Assembly (NCBI RefSeq): GCF_000308515.1
Contig: NZ_BAFV01000120.1
Location: 21,523-85,522, forward strand
From: Nocardia carnea NBRC 14403
GTDB taxonomy: Bacteria; Actinomycetota; Actinomycetes; Mycobacteriales; Mycobacteriaceae
Reading direction: 5' to 3'
Length of the DNA: 64,000 nt
The position numbers and the translations under genes are program-made. The notes under the pieces were generated by a model that did no database searches, was not told the DNA's origin, and was given only the letters and a program-made list of their open reading frames with translations. Of this stretch, positions 42,077 to 50,347 are shown in pieces (positions within the stretch are counted from its first letter, which is position 1; each line of letters opens with the position of its first letter).

Positions 42077-44485
42077 TCACGAACTACGGCGACCGCCCCG
42101 TGGCACCTCCCGGAACGGCACATTGTGGTCCGACCGCGCCTCTCTGGGCATACCCAGTACACGTTCGCTGATCACATTGCGGGCCATTTCGGTGGTGCCG
42201 CCCCCGATACAACTCACTTGCCGCATCAGGAACACATCGCCGGCGTCGCCGAACTCCTCGTCCCATACCGCGTCACCCGCAACCTCGAATTCGATGGTCG
42301 CCCGGCGTGATTCGGCTATCCCTCGGAACAGGCGCCCGATGGCCGCCGACTGCTCGGGGATACGACCGGACATCATCCCGGTACCGAGCCGCCGCTGCAG
42401 CGCGCTCCCGACGACGTCGAGCATCCGGTCCTCACCGATGAGGTCGCGCACGCCCGATTCGTCGACGGTCCCGGCCCGGCAGGCGATCTCCACCGGCGAC
42501 CGGTCGGAGATGGCGGGTTTCGCGGGCACCGTGACGTAGGGCGATTCCGCCAGCAGCCGTTCGTGCGACATCCAGCGGGTCCCGACGGTCCAGCCGCCGT
42601 CGACCTCGCCGATCCGGTCGGAATCCGGTACCCGCACATCGGTGAGGAATTCCTGGCAGAACTCCCGGGCACCGTTGAGCATCTCGATCTGATGCACCTC
42701 GATACCCGGCTGATGGATGGGCAGGATGAACACCGTGAGCCCACGATGTTTCGGTACATCCCAGTTGGTGCGGGCCAGGCACAGCGCCCAATCGGAATAC
42801 CACGCCCCGGTGGTCCAGATCTTGGCGCCGTTGAGCACCCAGTCGTCCCCGTCGCGTACAGCGGTCGTCACCGCGCCCGCCACATCGGAGCCGCCGGATG
42901 GTTCGGAGAGGAACTGCATCCAGATCTCCTCGCCGCGCAGCATCGCCGGGATATGCCGGCGCTTCTGCTCCTCGGTCCCGAAATCCAGTAGCACCGCCGC
43001 GCACGGCGACAGCGTGGGCACCTGGCATCGCGACGGGTACTCGAACCCGGCCATTTCCTCGGTGAACGCCCGCTGATGCGCGGCGGTGAGCCCGCGGCCC
43101 CCGTATTCGACCGGGATGGCGATACCGGCGAACCCGGCGTCGTAGAGCGTGCGCTGCAACCGCCGGTCGTTGCCGACGGCCGCCAGCTCCTGCTCCCGCG
43201 TCACCTTCCGCAGCCCGGCGACGGCTTCGGGCCGGAACGGGCCCAAGTTGGCGCGGATCCATTCCCGGGCGCGTAACCGGAAACTCTCGACGTCCTCGCT
43301 CACACTCGGCTCATCCGGCCCGAATGAGGGCGCTGCGTGGACAGTCTCCGCTTCCACCGGAGCAGGCAGCCCATCCTGTTCGATCAACCGGTCGGCAAGG
43401 CTGCGGCGGTGTTCGGCCGGTGTGCCGTGCAGCGTCCGGTTCACGGTGGCGCGGCGCAGGAACAAATGCAGGTCGTGCTCGAACGTCAACCCGATCCCGC
43501 CGTGTAGCTGCACGCAGTCCTGCAACAGCTCGGGCCCGTAATGGCCGATGAACGCCTGCGCGACAGCCACCAACTCCCCGGCATCCGCCCGGCGTTCGTC
43601 GACCGCCACGGCGGCGCTGTCGGCGATCGCGTGCGCCGCCTCGAGCCACGATTTCAGATCGGCGATGCGATGTTTGAGCGCCTGATATGACGCCAGCGGG
43701 CGCCCGAACGAATACCTGTCCGCCATCCAGTCCAGCGCCATCTCGAAACCGGTGTGCATCGCGCCGACGGTTTCCGCGCACTGCACGGCAATCGCGACCT
43801 CCGACTGCCACGCCACCTGCTGTTCCGCCGTCCCGAACTCACCCACCAGCGCACTCCGGGGCACCCGGACATTGTCGAACGTCACCGCGGAGAAACGGCG
43901 TGTGAGGTCGGGCGAGCGCAGCGGGGTGACGGTGACCCCCGCGCTCCCCGCCGGAACCAGAACCTGGCCGACCACACCGTCACACCGCCCGGTGACCAGC
44001 AGGTGACTCGCGACCCCGGCGGACTCGACAGGTTGTTTGCGGCCGTCGAGCACCAGCTCGGCCCCGTCGACACGTATTTCGAGCCCGGCACCGTGCCGCC
44101 GGGCAGGTTCGGCATGACACCAGGAAGCGAGGGACTCCCCCGACAGCAGTTCTCCCAGAACCTCCGGATGCGACCCACTCTCGGCCAGTGCGGCAGCCAC
44201 GATATTCGCCGACACCAACGGCCCCGGCGCGGCATGCCGCCCGAATTCGTAGCCGACCAGCGTCAGATCGACCACCGGCCGGCCGCTGATCGATCCACCA
44301 CCGGCCTCCTCCCCCACCAGCAGCGACGTCCACCCGAGTTCGGCCCCACCCCGCCAATAAGCGGCCGCGAACCCGTCCTCGTCGTGCCGCAGCCCGCGCA
44401 GCCGATCCCGCGGCACCCTGGCAGCCAGGTACTTCCCGGTGGTCGAGCGGAAGAACTCCTGCTCATCGGAGATATCGAACAGCAT
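42077..44485 (-). CDS. Fused double acyl-CoA dehydrogenase (tandem ACAD)
   Basis: FAD-dependent acyl-CoA dehydrogenase of 802 residues, twice the usual length: two complete ACAD modules in one chain. Module 1 (about 1-375) opens LFDISDEQEFFRSTTGKYL and ends with VQLHGGIGLTFEHDLHLFLRRA. Module 2 (about 400-800) has SEDVESFRLRAREWI, then YGGRGLTAAHQRAFTEEM, MQFLSEPSGGSDVAG, WVLNGAKIWTTGAW (substrate and FAD contact) and QVSCIGGGTTEMARNVISERVLG. Mycobacterial steroid catabolism uses heteromeric FadE pairs from adjacent genes, and this looks like such a pair fused. The ATG at 44485 has only a weak ribosome-binding site. Confidence 0.9.
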   Translation of the reverse strand: MLFDISDEQEFFRSTTGKYLAARVPRDRLRGLRHDEDGFAAAYWRGGAELGWTSLLVGEEAGGGSISGRPVVDLTLVGYEFGRHAAPGPLVSANIVAAALAESGSHPEVLGELLSGESLASWCHAEPARRHGAGLEIRVDGAELVLDGRKQPVESAGVASHLLVTGRCDGVVGQVLVPAGSAGVTVTPLRSPDLTRRFSAVTFDNVRVPRSALVGEFGTAEQQVAWQSEVAIAVQCAETVGAMHTGFEMALDWMADRYSFGRPLASYQALKHRIADLKSWLEAAHAIADSAAVAVDERRADAGELVAVAQAFIGHYGPELLQDCVQLHGGIGLTFEHDLHLFLRRATVNRTLHGTPAEHRRSLADRLIEQDGLPAPVEAETVHAAPSFGPDEPSVSEDVESFRLRAREWIRANLGPFRPEAVAGLRKVTREQELAAVGNDRRLQRTLYDAGFAGIAIPVEYGGRGLTAAHQRAFTEEMAGFEYPSRCQVPTLSPCAAVLLDFGTEEQKRRHIPAMLRGEEIWMQFLSEPSGGSDVAGAVTTAVRDGDDWVLNGAKIWTTGAWYSDWALCLARTNWDVPKHRGLTVFILPIHQPGIEVHQIEMLNGAREFCQEFLTDVRVPDSDRIGEVDGGWTVGTRWMSHERLLAESPYVTVPAKPAISDRSPVEIACRAGTVDESGVRDLIGEDRMLDVVGSALQRRLGTGMMSGRIPEQSAAIGRLFRGIAESRRATIEFEVAGDAVWDEEFGDAGDVFLMRQVSCIGGGTTEMARNVISERVLGMPREARSDHNVPFREVPRGGRRSS

Positions 44486-44612
44486 GGTCGGCTCGCTTCT
44501 CTCTGGGTCCGGAAGCCGGATCACACCGACGCGTCGACGCCGGAAACATTACTTCCTCATTTGATAATGCCATTCTCTCGTTAGTCAAACTAGACTCTCC
44601 AGGCGTCACAAG

Positions 44613-44714
44613 ATGCACCGATCTCGGTCCGCGATCATCGCCGAGGCTGTCGAGGAATACGTCAAGCGGCAGGAGGGCCACCGCCACTGCCGACTTTCGA
44701 CCTGGAACCGATGA
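44613..44714 (+). pseudogene. Remnant of a ribbon-helix-helix (CopG-like) antitoxin
   Basis: A 33-codon frame reads MHRSRSAIIAEAVEEYVKRQEG, the typical helix 1-turn-helix 2 of RHH antitoxins, but the N-terminal DNA-binding strand is absent and the tail is degenerate. No toxin gene follows. It lies in the 430-bp gap (44486-44915) beside a second remnant, so a lost gene block is likely. A functional tiny peptide is less likely. Confidence 0.4.
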
Positions 44715-44770
44715 GCCTTCCGGAGCAGAAGCGCGCCGAGACCCCGACCACGAGCGGTGCGCGGAATTCT

Positions 44771-44926
44771 TCAAGGGGCGGTGGCGTAGAGGTGCAGCGT
44801 GGTGCCGGCGGGTGGGACGGTGTCCGCGCGGCGGGCCGGTCCGATGCTCAGCAGGTCGAGCCATTCGCTGATGCCGTGCGTGGTCCACACCGCACTATCC
44901 GCGCGGGGCCGGAGTTCATCGTTTGA
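44771..44926 (-). pseudogene. Remnant of a maleylpyruvate isomerase-family (MDMPI) C-terminus
   Basis: An open minus-strand stretch ends in THGISEWLDLLSIGPARRAD and TVPPAGTTLHLYATAP before a stop. This resembles the C-terminal domain of mycothiol-dependent maleylpyruvate isomerase-like proteins, whose chains end in GVDEWL..., GTLHLHATD-like sequence. A stop codon lies upstream in frame and no start or N-terminal DinB-like domain is present. It overlaps the O-methyltransferase 3' end by 11 bp. Assignment is tentative because only about 45 residues remain. Confidence 0.35.
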
Positions 44927-45608
44927 TCACGAGTTCGAGACCACCGCGGAACGGCAGGGTTTGTGTGAGCAGGCCGTTGCTCGGGTCCTCGATGAATTCG
45001 AAGGCCTCGCGGTAGCTTTCCGGGTGGTTTTCTGTGTTGTCGATCAGGATCATCCCGCCCGGGCGGAGTTTCGGTGTGATCAGCTCGAGCGCCGGTCGCG
45101 CCATGACCGGCCAGATATCGACCAGCGCCAGGTCGACCGGGGCGTCCAAGTCCACCAGCGTGTCCCGGAGATCCCCTGCACGCAGGTCGATATGAGCTTC
45201 CAGTCCCGCTCTGCGAAAGTTGTCCGCGGCGGCCGCGATCTTGCCGGGTTCGATCTCGGTGCCGATCACTACGCCGATACCACCGTCGGCTTCGGCGACC
45301 AGCCGTACGGCCTGGGCGAGGTAGAGCGTGGAAACCCCGTAGGACGTCCCGACCTCCACGACCCGGCGTGCCCGCAACGCCAGGCACAGCCGGTGGCACA
45401 GCAGCGCTTTGTCGTGTTCGAGGGCTACGAGCTTATCGGCAAGGAACTCGTTGGCGGCGGTATCGAGTGCGCTGAGGTCGGCGGCGTTCCCGCGGTCGGC
45501 GCGATCGTCGAAGTAGGTGGTGATCCCGGCGACCTGAGCCGAGCTTCGCTGTTGCAGCTCGGCGATGAACCGGTCGAGTTCAGGGTTCTGCAGGGGGCTG
45601 GATTTCAT
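44916..45608 (-). CDS. O-methyltransferase, class I SAM-dependent
   Basis: A 230-residue methyltransferase related to bacterial COMT-like/AviG4-like O-methyltransferases. Motif I is VVEVGTSYGVSTLYLA, followed by the acidic residue in GTEIEPGKI and the metal/substrate region LALVDIWP; RPGGMILIDNTENHPE is the post-motif loop. ATG 45608 follows GAAAGGCCC; an extended frame to 45671 is possible. It is divergent from a TetR gene 100 bp away, which probably regulates it. Confidence 0.88.
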   Translation of the reverse strand: MKSSPLQNPELDRFIAELQQRSSAQVAGITTYFDDRADRGNAADLSALDTAANEFLADKLVALEHDKALLCHRLCLALRARRVVEVGTSYGVSTLYLAQAVRLVAEADGGIGVVIGTEIEPGKIAAAADNFRRAGLEAHIDLRAGDLRDTLVDLDAPVDLALVDIWPVMARPALELITPKLRPGGMILIDNTENHPESYREAFEFIEDPSNGLLTQTLPFRGGLELVIKR

Positions 45609-45728
45609 CGTGGGCCTTTCGGTCGCGCGGTTCGGCACCACCTCAGGCGGCGGCATCTCGTGTCCGAGCACAACTCCTTGATGTCAATGGGTTGTGAACG
45701 TCAATAAGTGCAAGGTAGTGTCCGACCG

Positions 45729-46451
45729 ATGTCGGAACCGCTCCCACCGGGCCGTCGGCGCCGCAGCCCGCGCACCCGTGCCGGACGCGCAACGCTCACC
45801 GCCGATTCCATTGCCGCCACCATGCTCGAGCTGGCGGGCCGCCGCGGATTCCGAGCGGTGACGATGCAAGATCTCGCCGGCCACCTCGGTGTCACCGTGC
45901 GGGCGCTGTACCGGCACGTCCAGGACCGGGCAGAGGTCGTGGACCGGGCCGTCCAGCTGTGGCTGTCGCAATGGCCCGACCCCGAACTCGACCCCGCAAC
46001 CTGGCGGATGAGCCTGCGGGAATTCCTCCGGCTGCATCGCAGCATCGCGCGCCACCATCCCCGCGCGTTGCTGGTTTCACTGGACGAGCAGATCAGCGAT
46101 ACGCGGGTCCCCGCCCGGCGACTCACCGCCCCGGAGGGGTTCCTGCAGTTCCTGACCGATATCGGAGTCGGACTCGACGATGCCCTGCTCGTGCACGCGG
46201 ATGTGATGATCCGGATCTACGGTTTCGTACTGCTGATCGATCACCGGGCGGACACAGGCGCGCCGGTGCACGAGCAGTATCCGGCCCCACAGGCCTGGCT
46301 CGACCATCACCGCGACCTCGAACTCCCCCTGCTGCGGCGCGCGGCCGCGGATACCGGTTTCGACGCCGACACCCTCTTCGAACACATGGTCACCGAGGTC
46401 ACTCATACGGTCGAGCGCCTGATCATTCCAGCTGAACACGAGACCGGCTGA
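45729..46451 (+). CDS. TetR-family regulator
   Basis: A 240-residue regulator: an N-terminal basic, disordered stretch (GRRRRSPRTRAGRATL), then helix-turn-helix (about 27-70; LAGRRGFRAVTMQDLAGHLGVTVRALYRHV), then a helical ligand-binding domain of the TetR_C type, ending ERLIIPAEHETG. I chose ATG 45729; an upstream GTG at 45708 is also in frame. Divergent from the O-methyltransferase gene. The gap holds short TTGA/TCAA half-sites, too weak to call an operator. Confidence 0.87.
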   Translation: MSEPLPPGRRRRSPRTRAGRATLTADSIAATMLELAGRRGFRAVTMQDLAGHLGVTVRALYRHVQDRAEVVDRAVQLWLSQWPDPELDPATWRMSLREFLRLHRSIARHHPRALLVSLDEQISDTRVPARRLTAPEGFLQFLTDIGVGLDDALLVHADVMIRIYGFVLLIDHRADTGAPVHEQYPAPQAWLDHHRDLELPLLRRAAADTGFDADTLFEHMVTEVTHTVERLIIPAEHETG

Positions 46452-46688
46452 TTCCGGTCGGCGGCAGATATACCGGCCCCCGGAACCCGCCGCGTGTGGA
46501 CGTACCCGTCGCCGGGATGGAATCGCAGGCAGGAATGCCCAGCCACCTCCCCCGATGGCGTTCCTGGACACTGGCTCAAATACGCCAACGCGTCGTTCAG
46601 GATTGGCTTCTCCCACAATCGTTCTCGAAGCGAGAAGCCCGCGGCAGCTATGGTGGCGACATCACCAGCGAAGGGAGGGGTGGGCTCG

Positions 46689-47827
46689 ATGCTCGTCATC
46701 GCCGACAAGCTCAGATCCGGGGCGGAGAAGCGGGTTGTCTCCTGGCTGCGGAAATGGCAGGACGATTACCGGGTTCCCGGTGTGGCGATCGCGAACTGTT
46801 TCGTTTCCGGGCAGGAAGTCGATCTGGTGATCATCACCCCGCACACCACCGTCGTCTGCGAGATCAAGGGGTTGAATCCGGGGGTCACCAGCGGTGTCCT
46901 GCATTGCACCAGCAACAGCCGATGGAAAGTATCGGGGTTCGACGGCGACCCGGTCGGCGTGCGCCAGAACGACACCACACCCTACGACCAGGTCAGGGAC
47001 GGCGTTTTCAAGGTGAAGAACGCGGCCGCGCGGGCCGGTGGTCCCGCATTCGTCACCGGTCTGGTGGTCGTGGTCCCGCCGCGCGGATCGAATCTGCGAC
47101 TCGACAAGAAATCGGCGCCGCAAGGTTGCGATGTATTGCTGTGCAATACACAGAACCCGTTGCGTGCCTGGTTCCATCGCGCCCATCACCGCGCCGCTGT
47201 CGTATGGACCGCGGAACAGGCATACGCCCTGATCGAGGCCTTGGAACACGGTGACAGCACCAGCGTCGCCGGGCTGGCCGCGGAAGGGTTTCCGATGGAA
47301 GCGCCGCCGCAACCGGCAGCACCGCTCAGTGCGCCCCTTTCAGCGCCGGCAGCACCGGTCACCACACCATCGGGCGAAGCACCTCCGAAACCCGAAATCC
47401 CCATCCGACCACCGGTTTCCCGACCCCCGCTCCCGCCGCCGGTACCCCGGCCGGATGCCCAGAGTCCGGCCCCTGCGCAACCTCCGCCACCACCCCAGCA
47501 CGAGAGCCCGGCACCGGAACCCGCCGAACCGATCCCAGTCCCGCCGACTCCGGCAGCAGCACCGCCCCGGCCCCCGAAGCCGTTCACGACCGCCGTCGCC
47601 GCCGTGCCCAAACTGCCGCTGCCTTCGCGGCGATCGGCGTCCTGGCCGCCGGGATCTGGCTGGTGGCCCAGCTCGGCAACGGCCGCACCGAACCACGGGA
47701 GACCACCGGTCACCACCAGAACAGCGTGGTTACCGAGCAGACCACCGTGCCGTCTCCACCGCGGCCGGCACCGGAGACGAAAATCCCTTCGCCGACCGCC
47801 TGTTTCCCATTCCAGCCGAACTGCTGA
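46689..47827 (+). CDS. NERD-domain membrane protein, C-terminal part in a shifted frame
   Basis: Nuclease-related (NERD) protein. The N-terminal 200 residues form a restriction-endonuclease-like domain with Asp45 (GQEVDLVIIT) and Glu58-x-Lys60 (CEIKG) as active-site residues. A Pro/Ala-rich linker follows (about 205-310). The expected membrane helix (AAAFAAIGVLAAGIWLVAQL) and a tail with Cys residues (ACFPFQPNC, stop at 47827) are present but in a different frame. The -1 type shift lies somewhere in about 47400-47620, as GC-rich third positions move to the other frame. Unshifted, the first frame would run to 47933 with an Arg/Pro-rich non-family tail. ATG 46689 follows GGGAGGGG. Sequencing error, mutation and programmed frameshift are all possible. 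Confidence 0.7.
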
Positions 47828-47887
47828 CCTCCCCCCACGCCTATCTCGCCTGGCGACCGGTGACTTCGGCCGGCTTGAACAGACCGG

Positions 47888-48739
47888 GTGCGCGACGGCG
47901 AAAATCCTCACCCCGAGGCCGAACCCGACCTGATCCGCGATCTGGCCGCGCCGCTGCCCGCGATCATCATCGCCGAAATGCTCGGCGTGCCCGCCTCTCG
48001 CCGGGACCACTTCAAGCGCTGGTCGGATGGCCTCATCGACGGGCTGCTCACGGGCGGCAGCCGCACCAGCATGATCCGCAGCGCGGCAGCCATCTCCTGG
48101 TTCTTCTATCGCACGATCCGCCGGCGTCGCCGCGCCCCCGGCGACGACCTGATCAGCGCCCTGGCCACCGGCGCCGGCGACGAGGCGCTCACGGTCGCCG
48201 AAACCGTGAACTTCTGCATTCTGCTCCTCGTCGCAGGCCACGAGACCACGACAAATCTGATCGGCAACGCTGTGCTCGCGCTGTTCGACCGACCCGATAT
48301 CCGGTCACGGCTGCGCGAGGAACCGGAGCCGGCCGCCGCGGTGGTCGCCGAGACGCTACGTTTCGACGGGCCGGCGCAAGCACTGCTGCGGGTCGCTGTC
48401 ACCGATGTCGAACTGAGCGGCACAACGATCCCCGCGGGCGCCCACGTCCTGCCACTCGTCGGCTCCGCCAACCGGGATCCGCGCCGTTTTCCCGACCCCG
48501 ACGAATTCCGGCTGGACCGGCCGAATATGCAGGATCACCTGGCATTCGGCGCGGGTATCCACTACTGCATCGGTAGCGCTCTGGCCCGAATGGAAGCCAC
48601 CGCGGCCATCGAAGAAATCGCCCGCCGAATACCCGCACTCGCACCGGCAGGAGCACCTCGGCGCATCGCAAGCCCTGTTCTGCGGGGGCTGCGCTGCCAA
48701 CCGGTCACCCTCGGTGCCTGCGCCGCACCTGCGGCCTGA
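47888..48739 (+). pseudogene. 5'-truncated cytochrome P450
   Basis: A 283-residue frame holding the C-terminal two thirds of a P450 (normally about 400 residues). It has the I-helix oxygen site AGHETTTN, the K-helix ExxR (ETLR), and the haem loop FGAGIHYCIG with the Cys thiolate ligand. It begins at about family residue 115 (DLIRDLAAPLPAIIIAEMLGVP), so the substrate-recognition B-C region is missing. Upstream, another frame has FADRLFPIPAELLTSPHAYLA, reminiscent of a P450 N-terminus, so an internal deletion of about 90 codons is possible. Probably inactive. Confidence 0.75.
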
Positions 48740-48817
48740 TCCCGGCCGGCACCATCAGTGGCCTGGTGAACTACCGGCGACACCTCGTGCTCGAAGCCGA
48801 GCGTCCACCGCGTGCGC

Positions 48818-49504
48818 TCACTTGCTCTCTTTCCGGCGCACGATTTCGGTGATCCAGATCGGCGCGAACGGCGACGTGCAGTTCGGGGACGTCGGATAGT
48901 CCTTCAGGACCTCCAGGCGTTCGCCGATATCGATCGCGCGGGCGCGGTACCCGGTGTGGTCGATCCCGATCTGGGCCAGGCAGTTGTTCATCGCCCACTG
49001 CAGGCGGTCCGGCGCTGTTTTCATCTCCGACTCGATGATGTCCAGCAGGCCGGGCAGGTCGAGGCCCTCGGGTTTCTTCGCCACCCGTTCGGTGGTCAGG
49101 GCCCAGCCGGCGCTCGCCACCACCGGGTCGGGATCGGCGAACCAGGCCACCCGGAGTTCCTCCGCGTGCGGGTTCTTCTTCACCACATAGTTGACCAGCC
49201 AGTCCTGCACCTTGGGGGTGCGCGCCTGGCGCAACATGGTGTCGAGTTCGGCGCGGTCGAACGCCTTCGGGCGGCAGATCAGCAGCGCCAGCAGGCGCGC
49301 CGCACCGTCTCCGGTGTTCCAGAGTTCCAGGGCGAGGTCGTGCCGGGTTTTCAGATGTTTCGCGAGCGCGCGCAGCTTCGTGAGGTTGATCCCGTGGTCA
49401 TCGCCGTGTTTCTCGTTCACCGCGCGGATCTTCGGATCCTCGAGCGCGGCCAACTCGGCCAGCACCTCGGCCACGGTTGCCGGGTTCGTCGTCGCCTGGG
49501 ACAC
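48818..49504 (-). CDS. DNA alkylation repair protein (AlkD-like HEAT repeat)
   Basis: A 228-residue all-helical HEAT-repeat protein with family features: HGINLTKLRALAKHLKTRHDLALELWNTG near the N-terminus, RTPKVQDWLVNYVVKK in the middle and DRLQWAMNNCLAQIGI near the end. AlkD-type enzymes remove bulky or cationic alkyl purines. GTG start after GAGGTCGAAG. It stands alone, divergent in context from the P450 remnant with convergent ends (78 bp). Confidence 0.88.
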   Translation of the reverse strand: MSQATTNPATVAEVLAELAALEDPKIRAVNEKHGDDHGINLTKLRALAKHLKTRHDLALELWNTGDGAARLLALLICRPKAFDRAELDTMLRQARTPKVQDWLVNYVVKKNPHAEELRVAWFADPDPVVASAGWALTTERVAKKPEGLDLPGLLDIIESEMKTAPDRLQWAMNNCLAQIGIDHTGYRARAIDIGERLEVLKDYPTSPNCTSPFAPIWITEIVRRKESK

Positions 49505-49574
49505 CTTCGACCTCCTATCCTGCGTGTCTGCGACTCAGCCTACGACGAGGTCTCGGGGCCCGAGGCCGGCGCCA

Positions 49575-50081
49575 CTAACGCTCCCCGGCATCACCCGAAC
49601 AACTCGCCGAAGCGTAGGGACCGCTGGAGGTCTGTTCGGTCATCACCCGGCCACCGACCAGGATGCGGCAGGTGATATCGCCGCCCGCGGGGCCGTTGGC
49701 GGCGGTCATGGACACTATCCGGTCCCAGCTGCGGACGGGGACGACTTTGCTCCAGGGCAGCGAAACCCCCGTTTCCTGCGCCATCCCTTGATCCTGACCC
49801 AGGTAGGTGACCGCAGCCTCGGAACCGGTGCCCCGGACTTCGTAGGTCACGGTGATCTCGTTACCGGCACGCTCGTCACCCTCGTTACCGAGAAACGTGA
49901 ATCCGGCGGCGGCGACCAGGAGGACGACTATCAGTGCGAACCCCCCGGCGATCCACGGCCATCTCGCCTTTCGCCGAGGCGGACGGTATTCCGGCGCAGG
50001 GGTACCGGCGGGCGGATGCCCCTGCCGGTACCCCTGCGGTAAGCCGGAATACTGCGGCTGATCGCCGGAAGGGTAGGACAA
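49575..50081 (-). CDS. MmpS-family membrane accessory protein
   Basis: A 168-residue single-span protein: cytoplasmic Pro/Gly/Tyr-rich N-terminus (about 1-45), transmembrane helix (about 47-68; WIAGGFALIVVLLVAAAGFTFL), then a periplasmic MmpS-like beta domain starting EITVTYEVRGTGSEAAVTYL and containing the expected cysteine pair (DITCRILV and SASCSG). MmpS proteins support MmpL lipid transporters, but no mmpL is adjacent. The TTG start at 50081 is preceded by AGAGGAGG; a frame from 50108 exists without such a site. Confidence 0.85.
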   Translation of the reverse strand: MSYPSGDQPQYSGLPQGYRQGHPPAGTPAPEYRPPRRKARWPWIAGGFALIVVLLVAAAGFTFLGNEGDERAGNEITVTYEVRGTGSEAAVTYLGQDQGMAQETGVSLPWSKVVPVRSWDRIVSMTAANGPAGGDITCRILVGGRVMTEQTSSGPYASASCSGDAGER

Positions 50082-50347
50082 TGTGCCTCCTCTGCTCAGG
50101 GGCGCCACCGGGCACCATTAGGAGGTAGATCACATTTTCATTCCGTGATGTTACACCGCTATTTATCCAGTTCATAGCCATAACTGCACCCGGCCCCGGA
50201 GCGGACAGCGGTTCGGGGCACGCGCGCTCCGGGCCGAGACCCACCGATCGATCGCGGCCCATCGGTTGCGGCCGGGCCGTGGACCTGCGCGCGTCCGGGT
50301 GGGAAGCTCATAGACAACCGCGTGCCGATTCCCGAGGACGGTGAGTC

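Noticed and set aside
44463..44888. Minus-strand 141-residue open frame as a gene
   Set aside because: Poor codon third positions, no family pattern, and it overlaps better-supported remnants in other frames.
45678..45706. TTGATGTCAA and nearby TTG/TCAA half-sites between the O-methyltransferase and TetR genes
   Set aside because: Arms are only 4 bp and spacing is irregular; too weak to call an operator.
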